NCBI RefSeq assembly: GCF_001540865.1
Contig: NC_033633.1
Location: 2,121,387-2,185,386, forward strand
From: Ananas comosus
Taxonomy: Eukaryota; Streptophyta; Magnoliopsida; Poales; Bromeliaceae
Length of the DNA stretch: 64,000 nucleotides
Direction: 5' to 3'
In this document: positions 46,311 to 64,000 of the stretch, piece by piece
Numbering within the stretch: position 1 is the stretch's first letter
How the letters are laid out: each line of letters starts with the position of its first letter
Notes under the pieces: generated by a model
Databases searched by the model: none
Told to the model about the DNA's origin: nothing
What the model saw: the letters and a program-made list of their open reading frames with translations, nothing else
Translations under genes and position numbers: made by a program

Positions 46311-49265
46311 TCAGCAGCAGAAGTTCCTAGAATGGACTGAGAGCTTGTCTAGTGTCGAAGGAGACTTGGCGAGAACGACAGCATACCCATCGTCCATGTG
46401 CTCCACCCCCTCCGGGAAGAGTTGCCAAAGAAGGCATCCGCCGCCGACCCCGGCTCGCTCTATGGAGCTCAGGAAAGTTACATACACGGTCTCGATGAAG
46501 GCTTCTCGGAACTCGGTATTAAACCTCTCGCCCTTTAAAGAAACTCCAAACTCCCCGAACACGATCGGCATCCCGAGTGTTTTCTCAGCATCATCCATGT
46601 GACTCTGCATCCAAGTCCTTGCGAATTCGAGGTGATCTTCTGAGACGCAGTGCGACAGCCTTTGCAAGGAAAGGAAACCAAATAAGACAACTTCACTTGG
46701 CTTCTGGTTTTCAGTTCGGTTTGGTTTTCAAAATCTGTGGAGTTTGCATTTTGGTTCAGTTTGGTCGAGAAATTTTCCTCACTTGGACCACACAATAATG
46801 TATCCTGGCTTCGTACTAGTAAGTGGATCGGTATAAGATAGTCAATCAACTAAAGAAACCAAATTTAGAGTAGAAATCCAAACCGACAAGCAAGCTGAAT
46901 AAGCCAAACTAGATTTCAGTTTGGTTTGTTGGTTCTCGAAAAGCAAAAACATTTCAATTTGAAAAGAAGTCCCAAAACCGAACTCAACCTAGAAATGGTA
47001 ACGCAATTTTACAGAGGAATAAGGAAGCTTACCAACTATCAGAGTAAATATGAACAGAAGCTATATCGATACCCGAAGTTTGATGGTTTCTTATAAAATC
47101 TGTTCCTGTTTGGCCCGAGAAGTCGGATGGATTCAAATCCATACGTTCAGGAGTAGAGGGACCATAGAATCCCTCAACGCCGACCATTAACAAGTGTATC
47201 GGATCAATGGACTTAACATAAGAGGCCATCTCTTCTATCCATGCCTAAAAGATAAAACAAGATTTCAAAACATTGGAGGTATAAACGATAGATTTTGGCA
47301 AATAGATTTTTAGCCCATCAGAAGCTTCTGCAAAACTGTTATTTAAGTTGAATATTTCGCTTTTGGAGACCAGGTACTCATTTTGGCTTCGCACTACAGT
47401 CAAAAAGTTTCAAACCCTTTGTTTATCATACACTTGGATTCTACTTCGCAAGCGGAATAACAGGCTCCACACTCAGACTCATAAGAGAAATAGACCTGTA
47501 ATGTATCACCAGAGGGATCCGAGGGGCACCGTGGTTCATTGATGAGCTCCCATGCGAAAATAGTCGGATCATCCGTATACGCCACATTCGTTATCGTGTT
47601 TACTCTCGTCAAAATAGCCTAAACATAAGACCAACAACAGTCAAACTTACAAAATCCGCAAATCGAATCCTAGTTTACGTAAAGGAGAAGTTCCTAATCC
47701 TACCTTGACATAAGCTTTATAGTATTCTTTGATGGTCGGGTCCGAAAAGAAGTCGTCGCCGTCGCAAGTGAGTTCCAAACCTGCTTCTCTTCCCCACTTA
47801 ACATACTGAGCCTTTCCGCCGTAATCCTCCCAGTTGTTACAGAGAGAGAGAATTAATCTCATCTTGTGGCTCCTTGCCTCACTAACTACAAAGTCCAGTG
47901 CCTGTTTTTTGTTGTTTTTTTTCTAAGTTCCCAGTAATTTAAGATCTAACCTTTACTACTTCGATTTCAAAACAAATTTCTTCATGAAATAGTTACAGAT
48001 AGAATATTATATTAGATTGCAAAATATTCCTTCAAAAAAATTCATAAATACCCATGAGTTTTGTAGAGATGTAGTAACATTGTAACTATGTTGCATGGTG
48101 GCCCACTCAACTAGTCAACTTTGGACCATTTTTTTAAAATAGCCCTCCACTTTTATTTATTTTTTATTTACATCCCTCAACTTGAAATAGTTCCATTGGG
48201 TGTCACCCATAAGCATCTAACAAAATCCGCGATTCCATCAATTAAAATATCCATGGAAAATTTTGGAAAAAAAAAATTCAAAAGTTAAAGAGGGTGTCAA
48301 CGAAAAACACAAGAGTCAAGGGTATATTTCAAAACTCGAAATAGTTGACGGGCCGCTGGACATTTTATCCAATGCAACCAATGTAAGGTTTAAAAAATCT
48401 TCTTTTTTTTTTTAAACTTCAAATGTCCATCTCAACATACCAACTCCTTGAGGCATAATCTCAAACACCTGGTGTTACAATCTGAAAACTACCGTTTTTA
48501 TGATTTCAACAAGGGAGACAAAAAGCAAAGAAAAATCTAAAAAGGAAAAAGCTTAAAAACAAGTGTTTTAATTTTGTTTTGAACTTTCAACTCATTGAGA
48601 CATAATCTCAAACACCTGTGGTGGGCCTTTCAATCTAAAAACTCCCCTTTTGTGATCTCAACTAGAGAAATGGAATAGTGAAAGGAACGAACCTTAAACA
48701 CCTCGTCATCGTAATCAAAGGGGCCCCTTTGAAGCGCCCTCCACCCGCCATCGTTAAACGCCCAAGTTCGGCAAACGTTGAGCCCCACGCTCTTGGCCTC
48801 GGCGAACACGTCGCCGATTTTACCCTTCGTCTCCGGATCCACGGCGAAAACCATGAGCCAGTACGTGTTGAACCCATTAACGAAGAAAGGTCGCTCCTTT
48901 ACCACCAGCTGGGTCCCCTTCCTCTCCACCATTCCCCACTCCTCGTCCCCCATTTCGATCCAACTCCTGGTCCTGTGATCAATTTAAACCATAGGGTACT
49001 AAAATAAAAAAGTGCAAAACCATAAGAATGGTATTTGAAGTTCTCCCAAGAAAAAAAAAAAAAAAAAAAAAAAAAAACCAGTTCCCGATTTGAGAAAAGG
49101 AGCAAAAAATTGGAGAAATTGGGGGGTTTTGCGATGCAGGTACCTAGCGTTGGTGCTCGAATTGGGGAGGGAGATCATGGAGAGAGGTGGAGCGAGAGAG
49201 AGGAGTTGGAACAGAGGAGGGAGGAGGAGAGTGGAGTTTGTTTTGGGAGCGGAGATAGAAGCCAT
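46311..49265 (-). CDS. Mannan endo-1,4-beta-mannosidase (GH5)
   Basis: Six minus-strand exons fit: 49265-49144, 48972-48693, 47901-47704, 47618-47496, 47244-47033 and 46659-46311, giving 427 aa with GT-AG junctions in frame. The enzyme hydrolyses beta-1,4 bonds of cell-wall mannans and glucomannans. A Leu-rich stretch near residues 13-30 probably acts as a secretion signal. GH5 mannanase motifs run in order: [48 protein letters not shown] (acid/base Glu228), [10 protein letters not shown] and IVFGEFGVS (nucleophile Glu348). The length is slightly short of the usual 430-480. Intron 1 carries a MITE fragment and intron 2 a possible foldback element; another MITE sits in the upstream flank. Confidence 0.93.
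48080..48375. mobile_element. Possible foldback element in mannanase intron 2
   Basis: The left side ggtggcccactcaactagtc and the right complement gttgacgggccgctggac can pair. The interior repeats ctcaacttgaaatagttcc and ctcgaaatagttgacggg in opposite senses. The boundaries are approximate. Confidence 0.4.
48985..49046. repeat. Fragment of the CCTGTGGTTT-family MITE in mannanase intron 1 (copy 4)
   Basis: Only the right end remains: accatagggtactaaa, agtgcaaaaccata and ggtatttgaagttctccc. An A run of about 27 bp follows. Confidence 0.75.
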
Positions 49266-49402
49266 GGATTCTGAGTTATTATAATATGAATTGATTTGCT
49301 TTGGGGCATCCTAGAAATTGGAATTAAATCCAAGGGGGAGTTTTTCTTGGGATTTTGTTCTTTTTGTACCTCCAAAACCAAAATTTTTGATAGAAAAATA
49401 TA

Positions 49403-49632
49403 GATTTCAAATATCATTCGCATCGTTTCACACTTTTTTACTTTAGTACCTTATAATTTAAAGTATATCAATTTATCATCCAATTATTTTATTTTTATCT
49501 TTTTATGTTAATTGAGAAGCTGACGAAAAGATAGAAATAAAATCGTAGGACACTAATTTGATACACGTTAAACCATAGGATACTAAAGTGAGAAAATGCG
49601 AAAATACAGGAAAAATATTTGAAGTTTATTTT
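49403..49632. mobile_element. Foldback MITE, CCTGTGGTTT family, copy 5
   Basis: Left units tttactttagtaccttataa and right units gataccactaaagtgag-like in inverted orientation flank a central spacer. The ends are diverged (atttcaaatat and atatttgaagttt). It lies 140-370 bp upstream of the mannanase start codon. Confidence 0.65.
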
Positions 49633-49639
49633 TATTTTT

Positions 49640-50442
49640 TTATTTATTAACAAATTTATATATCCAATAAAAAATTTTTTCAAAAATTTTATAACAATCT
49701 CTCTTGTAATGAACGAAGATTTTTTATATAGTACCAATATTATATCATCTATATCTTAATAAATTATTTAATTTTTAAAAAGAGTATAATATAAATTTTA
49801 AAAAAAATTTATGTGTAAATGAATGAATTCTAAAGACCAAATATGATAGATAGAAAACACCAAATCACTTATATGGCTGTTATATTATAGATTTTTTTTT
49901 TGTAATAAGACGGCCAAATTCACCATTCACTTTGCACTACACTTCTAAAATCTTAAAATGGTGGGGAACGGCTAATTTAACATTTTATTGAGAGATTACT
50001 ACCATATATATTTTTGTATGTGTGTGTAAGGTAATTAGTCTTTTATGTCACAAAGGCTAATATCAATATATCAATAATCTCGTATACAGTTAATTAAAAA
50101 TTTAATAATTGGCACTCGAGATTTCAAAATTTGAAATCTAGTCATTTCAAATTTTTAGCCAAACTCACTTTTCTAAAAATTAAATAAAACAAATAATTTC
50201 CAACCTTTCTTTTTTTAAAAAAACAAACATATCCATAGCCTATAATATCAATACTATGGACTAACCAACTCATGCCACGTATACAAACACGTGGCACTTT
50301 CGGGGCTTTTGCGATTTATTAAGGCTAGCCTACTCATGCCACGTGTAAAAATTTATGGCACTTTGGGGGCTTATGCAATTTATTAAAGCTTTTTTTTTTT
50401 GAATGTTGTGGGATAATATATATCAAAATTATATTATTCATG
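49640..50442. other. AT-rich intergenic stretch
   Basis: No gene. Near 50095-50180 a SINE-like relic may be present (ggcactcgagatttcaaaat). catgccacgt occurs twice, near 50273 and 50334, in a short direct repeat of about 60 bp. Confidence 0.35.
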
Positions 50443-50583
50443 CCGACAAGTGACAAGAGACTCGTGATTGGTATCCGATATTTCAAGTTTAAATTTTAAT
50501 TAATTTATATTTTCAGTTAAAATTTATTTTTAAATGAAATAAATGAAGCGGATAGTATGCTATCTATCTCTTAAAAAAAAAAT
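50443..50583 (+). mobile_element. tRNA-derived SINE, copy d (5'-diverged)
   Basis: It keeps gacaagtgacaagagactcg, the gattggtatccgatatttca region, tttttaaatgaaataaatga and gcggatagtatgctat, and ends in an A tail. ATTATTCAT before it and ATTACTCAT after it look like a 9-bp target duplication with one mismatch. Confidence 0.65.
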
Positions 50584-51304
50584 TTACATTACTCATTTGG
50601 TATAATAATTTTTAATATAACTATAAATATTAAATAATTTTTAAAAATTTGAATTTTGACGGAAAACTAAATTACAGTAAATCAAATAATTCCTTTCATT
50701 TATTATTTTTCTCGGAAACAATTAATATATAGCAAAGACGTGTGAAGTTGTGAACCCCGCGAGTAGTTGCGTCCGTCTCTATTTTTTTTTTTATTATTAT
50801 TATTTTTTGGATAAAAGTTGCACTACTCATTTAGACATTTTGATGCTTTAAACTTCTAACGTGTTTTAAATATTTCATTTTATTTCTTCTTCTCATTTAT
50901 TGACACAACTAACTACATGATGATTAACAACGTGTTCCATTTCACAAATTTGTGCTAATATAAAAATAGCTTAAACTAGTTTTTTTACACAATCCATTGG
51001 ATGTAACAAAACCAAGAGATCTCTATCTCTTGATTATTGGATTTGATTGGGATCCACGGAATAATTCAATTATCTCCATTTGTTAAACATTATATAATTT
51101 TGTTATTTGTGTTATGTTCATATTCCATCTGATTTCATTCTTGCCATGTCTCGTTCCGTCGTGCGATATTGGTATGAGAGGGGTTTTTTTTTATTTTTTT
51201 ATTTTTTTCACTATGATTCGTTATCGTGTCATATTTGTGTTGACTCATATGACTGTACAAATACAGTATAACAACAAAATTGCCACCCCTATTTTTAGGT
51301 ATTG
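50584..51304. other. AT-rich intergenic stretch
   Basis: Nothing beyond T-rich low-complexity tracts was recognised. Confidence 0.4.
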
Positions 51305-52260
51305 TTGTCACCAAATGAAATGTTGACCGTCGGATAGGAGTGATGGATGGCGATCGGAGAGTGATGACGCATCCCGGATTGTTAGCATGAGGCGATAGCC
51401 GATGGACAATCTCGGCTGTCTGATTGTGTTATTGTTTGGCAAGAGAGAATTATCCCGGGGAATGTGAGATTTCTCGAGAATTTTGAAGACTCGGGTTCGG
51501 CGTACAAGTTTTATAAACACTGCATAATAGGTAGAGAAACGGAACCCCTTTTTTAGCACACGTCTCCCAATTCTCTAGCGATCTTGGAATAGTCTTTTAT
51601 TTCGCAAGTTGGAACAAATATCGCATAGGAATCTAATTGTAATTAAAATCTAACTAACTTTGTGATAAAAATAAAAACAAACAAACATACAGATAAACGC
51701 AAATAAATCAACTCACAGATAATCGCTAAATCCCAAAATTGTGAAAAAAGAATATCAACATATTAATCCGGAAGCGTGCGAGGCACTGCCCTAAGGTGTA
51801 TTCCCGTCCTTACGTGCGGGATTAACCGGAAATAACACCCCAAGGTACGACCGGAATTCCTCATTCTGCGAGCACGATCGTGAAGGAGGTTGACGAAGAT
51901 TCTCAACACCCAGTGGATAAGGGGAATGTTCAAAAAATGAAAGATAAAAGAATAAAAGGATAGAGATTAACCAATGATCAAAAATCTTTTCTACCTGCTC
52001 TGTTTTTTCCAGAGGAGGAAAAGAGAAAGGGGATTTAACGCTTTTTCTCTTACGAGAGAGAAGCGGAACCCGCCCAACGTAATGCGAAAAAAACGGAACG
52101 GAAAATATTCCGTTAGTTTCTTTCTCATTAAGAAAGATAATAAAATAATTAAATAAAATAAAATAAATAAAGTAGTAAATAAATAAAATAATAAATAATA
52201 AATAATAAATAATAAAACATCAAAGTGCAAATAAAATAAATTCAAACTCAAAATTTTGAG
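51305..52260. repeat. Unidentified repeat region, possibly LTR-element debris
   Basis: This is more complex than its surroundings. It has the gcactgccctaa, tacgtgcggg, aaccggaaat series shared with about 26520-26680, and ends in (AAATA)n-type simple repeats at about 52140-52220. There is no reverse transcriptase or gag motif, so the class is open. Confidence 0.35.
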
Positions 52261-52524
52261 TTTTCACCAACATAAGTTTGGTAGGTTTAGCGGCAGTAGT
52301 CTCGACAGTATTTTCTTCATTGTTTCGACCACTTTGCTAGATCAGGTTTAGACTTAAGCTTTCAGAGTGCTTTAACTTTTCACAACTGGATTCTAACTTC
52401 ACAAGTGACCAAGCTTAGCATGTTTTAGAATAATCAAGTTACAACAAGAAATCCGAGCAGAAAGGTTGAGTTCCTACTTATGTAACTGCCCATGTTACAA
52501 GCGGAAAAACAAATTCGTAATTGT

Positions 52525-52694
52525 CTTTATTTATTTATTTATTTATTTTTTGAGAGATAGGTAGCATGCTATCTGCTTCGTTTATTTTATTTAAAATTAA
52601 ATTTAGTTAGAAATATGAATCAACTAAGATTCAAACTTAGAACCTCGAGTACCAACCATCAAGTCTTTTGCCACTTGCGCTAGGAACGGTCGGT
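52525..52694 (-). mobile_element. tRNA-derived SINE, copy e, minus orientation
   Basis: A perfect 9-bp target duplication, CGTAATTGT, lies at 52516-52524 and 52695-52703. Read on the minus strand it begins accgaccgttcctagcgcaa, includes gatggttggtactcgaggtt, and ends in gagagat-complement CT sequence plus an (AAAT)n tail. Confidence 0.85.
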
Positions 52695-52759
52695 CGTAAT
52701 TGTTAGAATCACCTGAAATGGAATTAGAGTGAACTTGATTTCGTCCTTACCAAACACGC

Positions 52760-52915
52760 CCTAAGATTTGTACAAGCCCATTTCTAGGCCCAACTTCGCA
52801 GGTCACGTGACGGGCCATAAAAGCCCATTACTAGGCCCAAACAAATGACACGTGCGCTGCGACCCGCATAAATAAGCACTTCTTATTTTCTCTGCGGATC
52901 TAATCCCAAAAAACG
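52760..52915 (+). promoter_or_regulatory. NFS2 proximal promoter with site II and G-box motifs
   Basis: Two taggcccaa strings (near 52785 and 52832) and GGGCC inversions match plant site II (TGGGCY) elements. GGTCACGTGACGG near 52800 and gacacgtgcg near 52849 are G-box-like. A cataaataag TATA-like string lies near 52867, about 55 bp before the start codon. Site II elements are common in promoters of plant nuclear genes for organelle proteins. Confidence 0.55.
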
Positions 52916-52923
52916 CCCGTACC

Positions 52924-59245
<6,322 letters not shown>

Positions 59246-61080
59246 GATTACTAGCTCCTTTCTGTGTAGTCCTTTTTTCCTTCGTTGCAACTTATAAACT
59301 CTTTTCCACACAAACAAAACGGCCAACCGGTACCTCATTTTGATTTTCTCGCCTTATAATGCTTGTATCATAGTTTCACAATGTTTATATTGTATCGGAT
59401 AAGTTAAAAACCAGTACCACTTTATCAAATGGAAATAAAATAAATGAATCTCTTTCTTCGATTGGTGTTCGATTGTGCCGAATTCGTGCTGGTTCCTCTG
59501 TAACTCGGCAAAGCTTATTGTTTCATGGGTTCTCTAATTCCATTATGAGGTGTAACAACTAGTAAATATCGGATACAATTAGAAGGGCCGGCGCTTTCTA
59601 GCCCTATCTGGAAAACACGAGGCGGTCGAAATCCCTGGAAAAGGGGAGTGTGAGGACCAGCGAGAGTCGGTCCCGGGATTGATTGTTTGCTGTGTTTAGA
59701 AAAGATGCAATAATTTGTACTGTGCGTGTTTCATCCACTTGGTTGTTGTAATAGTTTCAAGCCATGTGCTTTCCAGTTATCTCCTATTGAGATATCATCA
59801 GAAGTGCTTTTTCCAAGTGCTGGACCACCTTCATTTTCCCCGTCATTCTATTGTCTCTATTTTAGGCGTAGTTGGGTACATTTCACCCACCAGTATTCTA
59901 GTACTTTGTAGAAGATGTGGAGATTTTTCTCTTCTCTTTGAAAGAGTTTGCGCCGAAATGCTTCACCGCGAATTGCGCGATGTGTTCTAATTGTGGGGGT
60001 ATGCTCCTGCTCCTGCTCCTGCTGTTCTCTGACTCTTCTTTTCTGCTTCATACCTTTTGCACGGAGAAAAGAAGTTCATAGTTACAATTCATCGCCCGCA
60101 AAATTCACAGCAAAGTTAAAGAGATTCATCGTCTAGTCGAGAGGTATAACTGGATCTTTTCAAGAACATAAAACGGCATTACGGTTATACAGCAACTCTC
60201 TGTAGCGCTGTTGTGGTCAATGACAGAACTAATATTTCTGCTCCCACATGAAAATCGTATCCTTTTGCATTATGCCTCGTTGCGTGTACAGATGGTGTAA
60301 TCGACTCTCCCATTTTTTTTTTTTTGTTTTATTTATTTTCTTGTGTGAGAACACTCGAAGGATTATGGTACGCAGGTCTTTTTCTCGGGTACGAAAAATG
60401 AATGAAAGAAAAGGAGGGGTCTTTTCATGTATCTGAAACTTTGGGAATGCCACATTCCAACTTTTCTTCCTACTTTTCCCCACCCCGGGCGTGAATTTCT
60501 CACTCATCTGACCTTTCTTTTCCCAGCCCATTCCAGAACCACGTTGAGAGAAAATATTCCCTACACCCAGTGTACCAAATTGCTTGCGCACCGCTAAGTA
60601 TAGTGAATAATGTGTGCCTCATAATTTATCAATTTATTTATATATAAAACGTATGAACTGAAAACCTACTGTTAACTCTTCGTCGACTAGATCCAAAACC
60701 AATGTGTTTGATGCATGAGAAATTGATGTTCAAAACTTGAGGTCCATTTCCACGTCGGAATAAGTAATTCAGTAATAAATTATTTATTATGAAATTTTTT
60801 TTTATGTGGTTAGAGTTTGCTATTTTAGAAAATTTTAGCATTCATGATTTAGTAGAATTATTACCTTTTTTTTTTAAAAAAAAAAAGACTCGAGGCTGAA
60901 TAAGCTACTCCATTCTAGACATCAGATCACACTCGTCATCTACCAAATTACTATAAATTCGAACATTCGAACACGGCCTAAACATATGTATATACTCGGA
61001 TTAGCATTACCAGAGCTGTAAATATCACCGCCATTCTGAACGTCGCGCATAACGCATTAATATTTCGATACCGGGATATC
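59246..61080. other. NFS2 3' flank and intergenic DNA
   Basis: The first few hundred bases are presumably 3' UTR. A GC-richer block at about 59580-59690 (gcggtcgaaatccctgg, gagtcggtcccggg) may be a retroelement scrap. ORFs at 59700-60600 on both strands show no recognised protein; one has a short (CTCCTG)n run near 60003. Confidence 0.35.
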
Positions 61081-61515
61081 TACGAGTAAATTTTAGGAGT
61101 GCGATGCACGGCGCGTGCGTCGGGCGCAGGTAATAATTTCCCAGGGGCAGTAGGTGCTGGGGCCCCACCCACCCACATGAGGCTGCCGGTGGAGGAATGG
61201 CTCAGCTCCAGGGAGCACGCCCCCGCCTGCCGCCCTGCCAATCTGGACCGGGCCCGCAGATTTTGTACGCACCAATTGTGGCCTCTCACGTCGCGGGCCC
61301 CACCGATTCTGGCTTATTGGGCCGGTACTGGACCCCGCCGTCTTAATCAACATCTCCGCCGCATGCACAACACCAGGTTCGACACTTCTCCTGCGTTCTC
61401 ATTAATTGCCCGGGAGTCCCGCGGCGGTGGGCGGTGGGTGATGACTTTTCTCCGATTTTTCTGGACCGTTCGTTCCTTCGTTCGCTTATTCGCTCGCTCG
61501 CTCACCCGCAATTAG
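61081..61515. other. GC-rich island
   Basis: About 430 bp is strongly GC-rich, with ggggccccaccc and gcgggccccaccg repeated and a (TTCG)n-like tract near 61468-61500. The overlapping frames do not look like a known protein. It may be a promoter/CpG-type block for a gene outside the window. Confidence 0.3.
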
Positions 61516-62867
61516 TAGTAACGATAAATAATATTGTGTGTCAGATTCGTACTCTCTTGAAAAATTTTACGAGGTTTTCAAAAAATAATTTTACTAAAAA
61601 AAAAAGAGGAAAGAGCAGAAGTAAGTAGAATCATATTTTCAATATCGCAACTTAGTTGTTTTAAAAACTCGGACTCCTGTTTCTTACACATTATAAAAGA
61701 TAAAAATAAAATCTAATTTTTCTTTTAAAATAAATAAATAAATAAAATGCATGGTGCCCAAATTCTTTAATTTTCTCTCTCTTTTTTTTTTTCAACTTTT
61801 GCGGCTGGATTAGTTGTTACGCATATATTACACAGAGTTGTTATTAGCTTTTACAAAGTCAGCAACACACTAATTAATAGTTTGAGACTCATATATGCAT
61901 TGTTAAATATATTTTTCGACCATTTTGTATTAAATAAGTTTTCTTTTTGTACCATACTACATATCTCTTATGTTTATTATGGTTTTTCGTGTTAAATATA
62001 TTCTTATTTTTTATCGGTCGATATCTTGAATAAGTACACTATCTATTTAGGCTACTTTTTTTTATTATTTTTCTTTAAAATTTTCCTTTTGAGTCCAAAT
62101 CTCACTGCTTCCTTTTGCCAAAAAAGAAAAAGAAAATCTGAAAAATATTCTCAACGAAAAAACGAGTGCTGATGTTATTTAAAAGGCATACATTATTTCA
62201 TATATTATAGTTCGTGAACATTCTTAAAGATATAATCTTTAGCATAATATATGTGAAATATTAAACCCATCATCTTTCAGAATGAATCGAGACTTAAAAC
62301 TGATTCTGATATCATATTATTCAAAAAATTATACATAAAAGATCAATCAAATTAGGAATGACTGGGTTAAAATCTTAATAGCATTAGGAATTGGAACAAG
62401 AAAAGAGATATAATTAAAAGTCTCGTTTGGCATCGGTGCTATTTTTTAATAAAATTTTTACATACAACAATGTAGAATGGGGTGATACATGAAGTATTAA
62501 AAAAAAAAAATGAAATAACCTTTTTATTTCTTCTATTTTGTTTTTAAATAAGAAATTGTCCATCGCTTGACCAGATTATATTGCAAGCTAACCAAGTAGG
62601 ACAACAAGAGAAAAATAATTTCAGTAATATATCAACTTATATAGAATTAGGGCTTTGAAAAAAAAAAAAAAAAAAAAAACTACCAAACCTAACCTAGAGC
62701 TATACAGACATTTTGGCCCCAATAATTTTGGCCTATTTTGAAAAGCTGAGAGCTAAATAATTCTTTCTTATAAGCATGTCCGTGTGCGACCGAACCTCTG
62801 CCCTCTTAGTCGGCGACTAGAAAATAACCAACTGTACTAACTAGTGATAATATATATAGGTAAGAAT
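61516..62867. other. AT-rich intergenic stretch
   Basis: Low-complexity AT-rich sequence with poly(A) and poly(T) runs. No gene was recognised. Confidence 0.4.
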
Positions 62868-63462
62868 AAACTGCCCGTTTGGTCCTCAAACTATGCAGCG
62901 GGTAATATTTTGACCCTCAAAGTTTAATTTATTGTAAATTCTGGCTCAAACTTTTAGAATTAATACAATCAAATTCTATATCCTAATTTAGTTGATTAAA
63001 AATAAATGAATCGTTAGATAGAAGCAATATATTAGTGTTATGATTGATTATACGCCAATAATTAAGATGCTATATCAGCAATGTGTCAACTTTTAGTTAG
63101 GCTCTAAGACTTGATTATAACAATTCCGTAAGTTAAATGAATTAAACTTTGATGACCAAAGTGTCAACTATTTTATAATTTGAGAACCAAACATGCAATT
63201 AAAGTTTCAGACCCTTGGAAGGATATGAAGTTGTTCGGGTACTCATTAATATAAAAATGATATAGCAGTATTGTGATGAATAATGCGCTAATAACTAAGA
63301 TGCTATAGTAACGATGTGTCAATCTTTAGTCAACCAAATTAGGTTCTGGGACTTAATTACAATAATTCTACAAGTTTGAGCCAAAATTTATAATAAATTA
63401 AAATTTAAGGAGTGAAGTGTCAACTACCTCATAGTTTGAGCACCAAACTTGCAATTTACCCT
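62868..63462. mobile_element. Foldback MITE with two right-arm copies
   Basis: The left end aaactgcccgtttggtcctc and the right end gagcaccaaacttgcaattt are inverted. The right-arm block (cgcca/taataa ctaagatgctata, gatgtgtcaa-type, aattccgtaagtt or aattctacaagtt) occurs twice, at about 63040-63205 and 63270-63462, each ending in an accaaac..tgcaatt string. Confidence 0.6.
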
Positions 63463-63579
63463 ACAGATAACAAGTTCAATGCATGGTCCACAGTTTGCAT
63501 GGTGGACCATGGCCATGCATTTCATCTAATGTGCCACGTGAGGCTCTTCGATTCCCCAAATATGTTTCAACTATTATTT
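63463..63579. other. Short spacer
   Basis: Contains a catggtccac/gtggaccatg palindrome near 63482-63510. No gene. Confidence 0.4.
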
Positions 63580-64000
63580 AGAAAAAACTTTGAAAACCCC
63601 TTTATGATTTCAATTTTTTTCACTTTAGTACTCTGTGGTTTAAAATGTATCAAGTTAGTACCCTATGGTTTCTCACTTTAGCACTTTACTACCATATAGT
63701 TTAAAGTGTATCAAGTTAGTATTCTGTGATTTTGCACTTTATCAGTTTACTGTGGTTTTACACTTTATCACTTCAGTACCCTGTGGTTAAAAAACCACAG
63801 GGTACTAAAGTGATAAAGTGTAAAACCACAGGGTACTAAAGTGATAAAGTGCAAAACCATAAGGTACTGACTTGATACACTTTAAATCACATGGTACTAA
63901 AGTGAGAAAGTACGAAATCACATGGTATTAACTTGATATATTTTAAATTACAGGGTACTAAATGAAAAAGTGTGAAACGATAGGATTTTTTGAAGTTTTT
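63580..64000. mobile_element. Foldback MITE, CCTGTGGTTT family, copy 6 (at window edge)
   Basis: The left end is aaaaaactttgaaaacccc, and the window ends in ttttttgaagttttt, its inverted partner. A perfect central palindrome (gtaccctgtggtt facing aaccacagggtac) lies near 63777-63805. The element may be complete or may end a few bases beyond the window. Confidence 0.75.

Noticed and set aside
51305..52260. A complete LTR retrotransposon
   Set aside because: No paired LTRs, primer-binding site or polyprotein was found; only a shared motif series with 26.5 kb.
61099..61515. A 138-codon frame in the GC-rich island
   Set aside because: GC-rich DNA opens frames on both strands by chance; no motif or splice context supports a gene.

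Overview
The window is plant nuclear DNA: intron-rich genes with GC-rich first exons, AT-rich spacers and many small transposons. Codon style and repeat content fit a monocot, probably a commelinid. Pineapple-type DNA is only a guess. No prokaryotic, viral or CRISPR features were seen.

Six protein loci can be assembled exon by exon with frame-consistent splice sites. They are: elongation factor TFIIS (3556-6226, +); a plastid ABC1K/ADCK-type atypical kinase, most like ABC1K9 (7336-13914, +); an EDR4-like zinc-ribbon protein (16361-18893, -); a broken methylesterase (MES/SABP2-type) pseudogene (34684-37389, +); a SWIM zinc-finger, MULE-transposase-like protein (39262-43594, -); an endo-beta-1,4-mannanase of GH5 (46311-49265, -); and the plastid cysteine desulfurase NFS2/SufS (52924-59245, +), which makes six intact genes plus the one pseudogene. 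One tRNA-Ile(AAU) lies at 37788-37861. The genes are unrelated housekeeping, signalling and cell-wall functions and form no cluster.

Between 19 and 34.6 kb the window is a transposon graveyard. It holds Tourist-like elements with TTA target duplications, a CACTA-type MITE with TGA duplications, a hAT-like element with an 8-bp duplication, several long foldback MITEs and a tRNA-derived SINE family. The SINE has five copies in the window, most with recognisable target-site duplications. A second family, foldback elements built from short units carrying CCTGTGGTTT, occurs six times across the window, and one copy has a 9-bp TTTATATAA duplication.

The most interesting gene-level signals are these: a candidate AT-AC (U12-type) intron in the ABC1K gene; an intron 1 of that gene made of tandem copies of its own splice-acceptor region; a 40-bp duplication that copies the 5' splice site of intron 1 of the SWIM gene; and a methylesterase pseudogene that has lost the catalytic-serine segment. 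All gene names rest on protein motifs recognised by eye. No database search was run.
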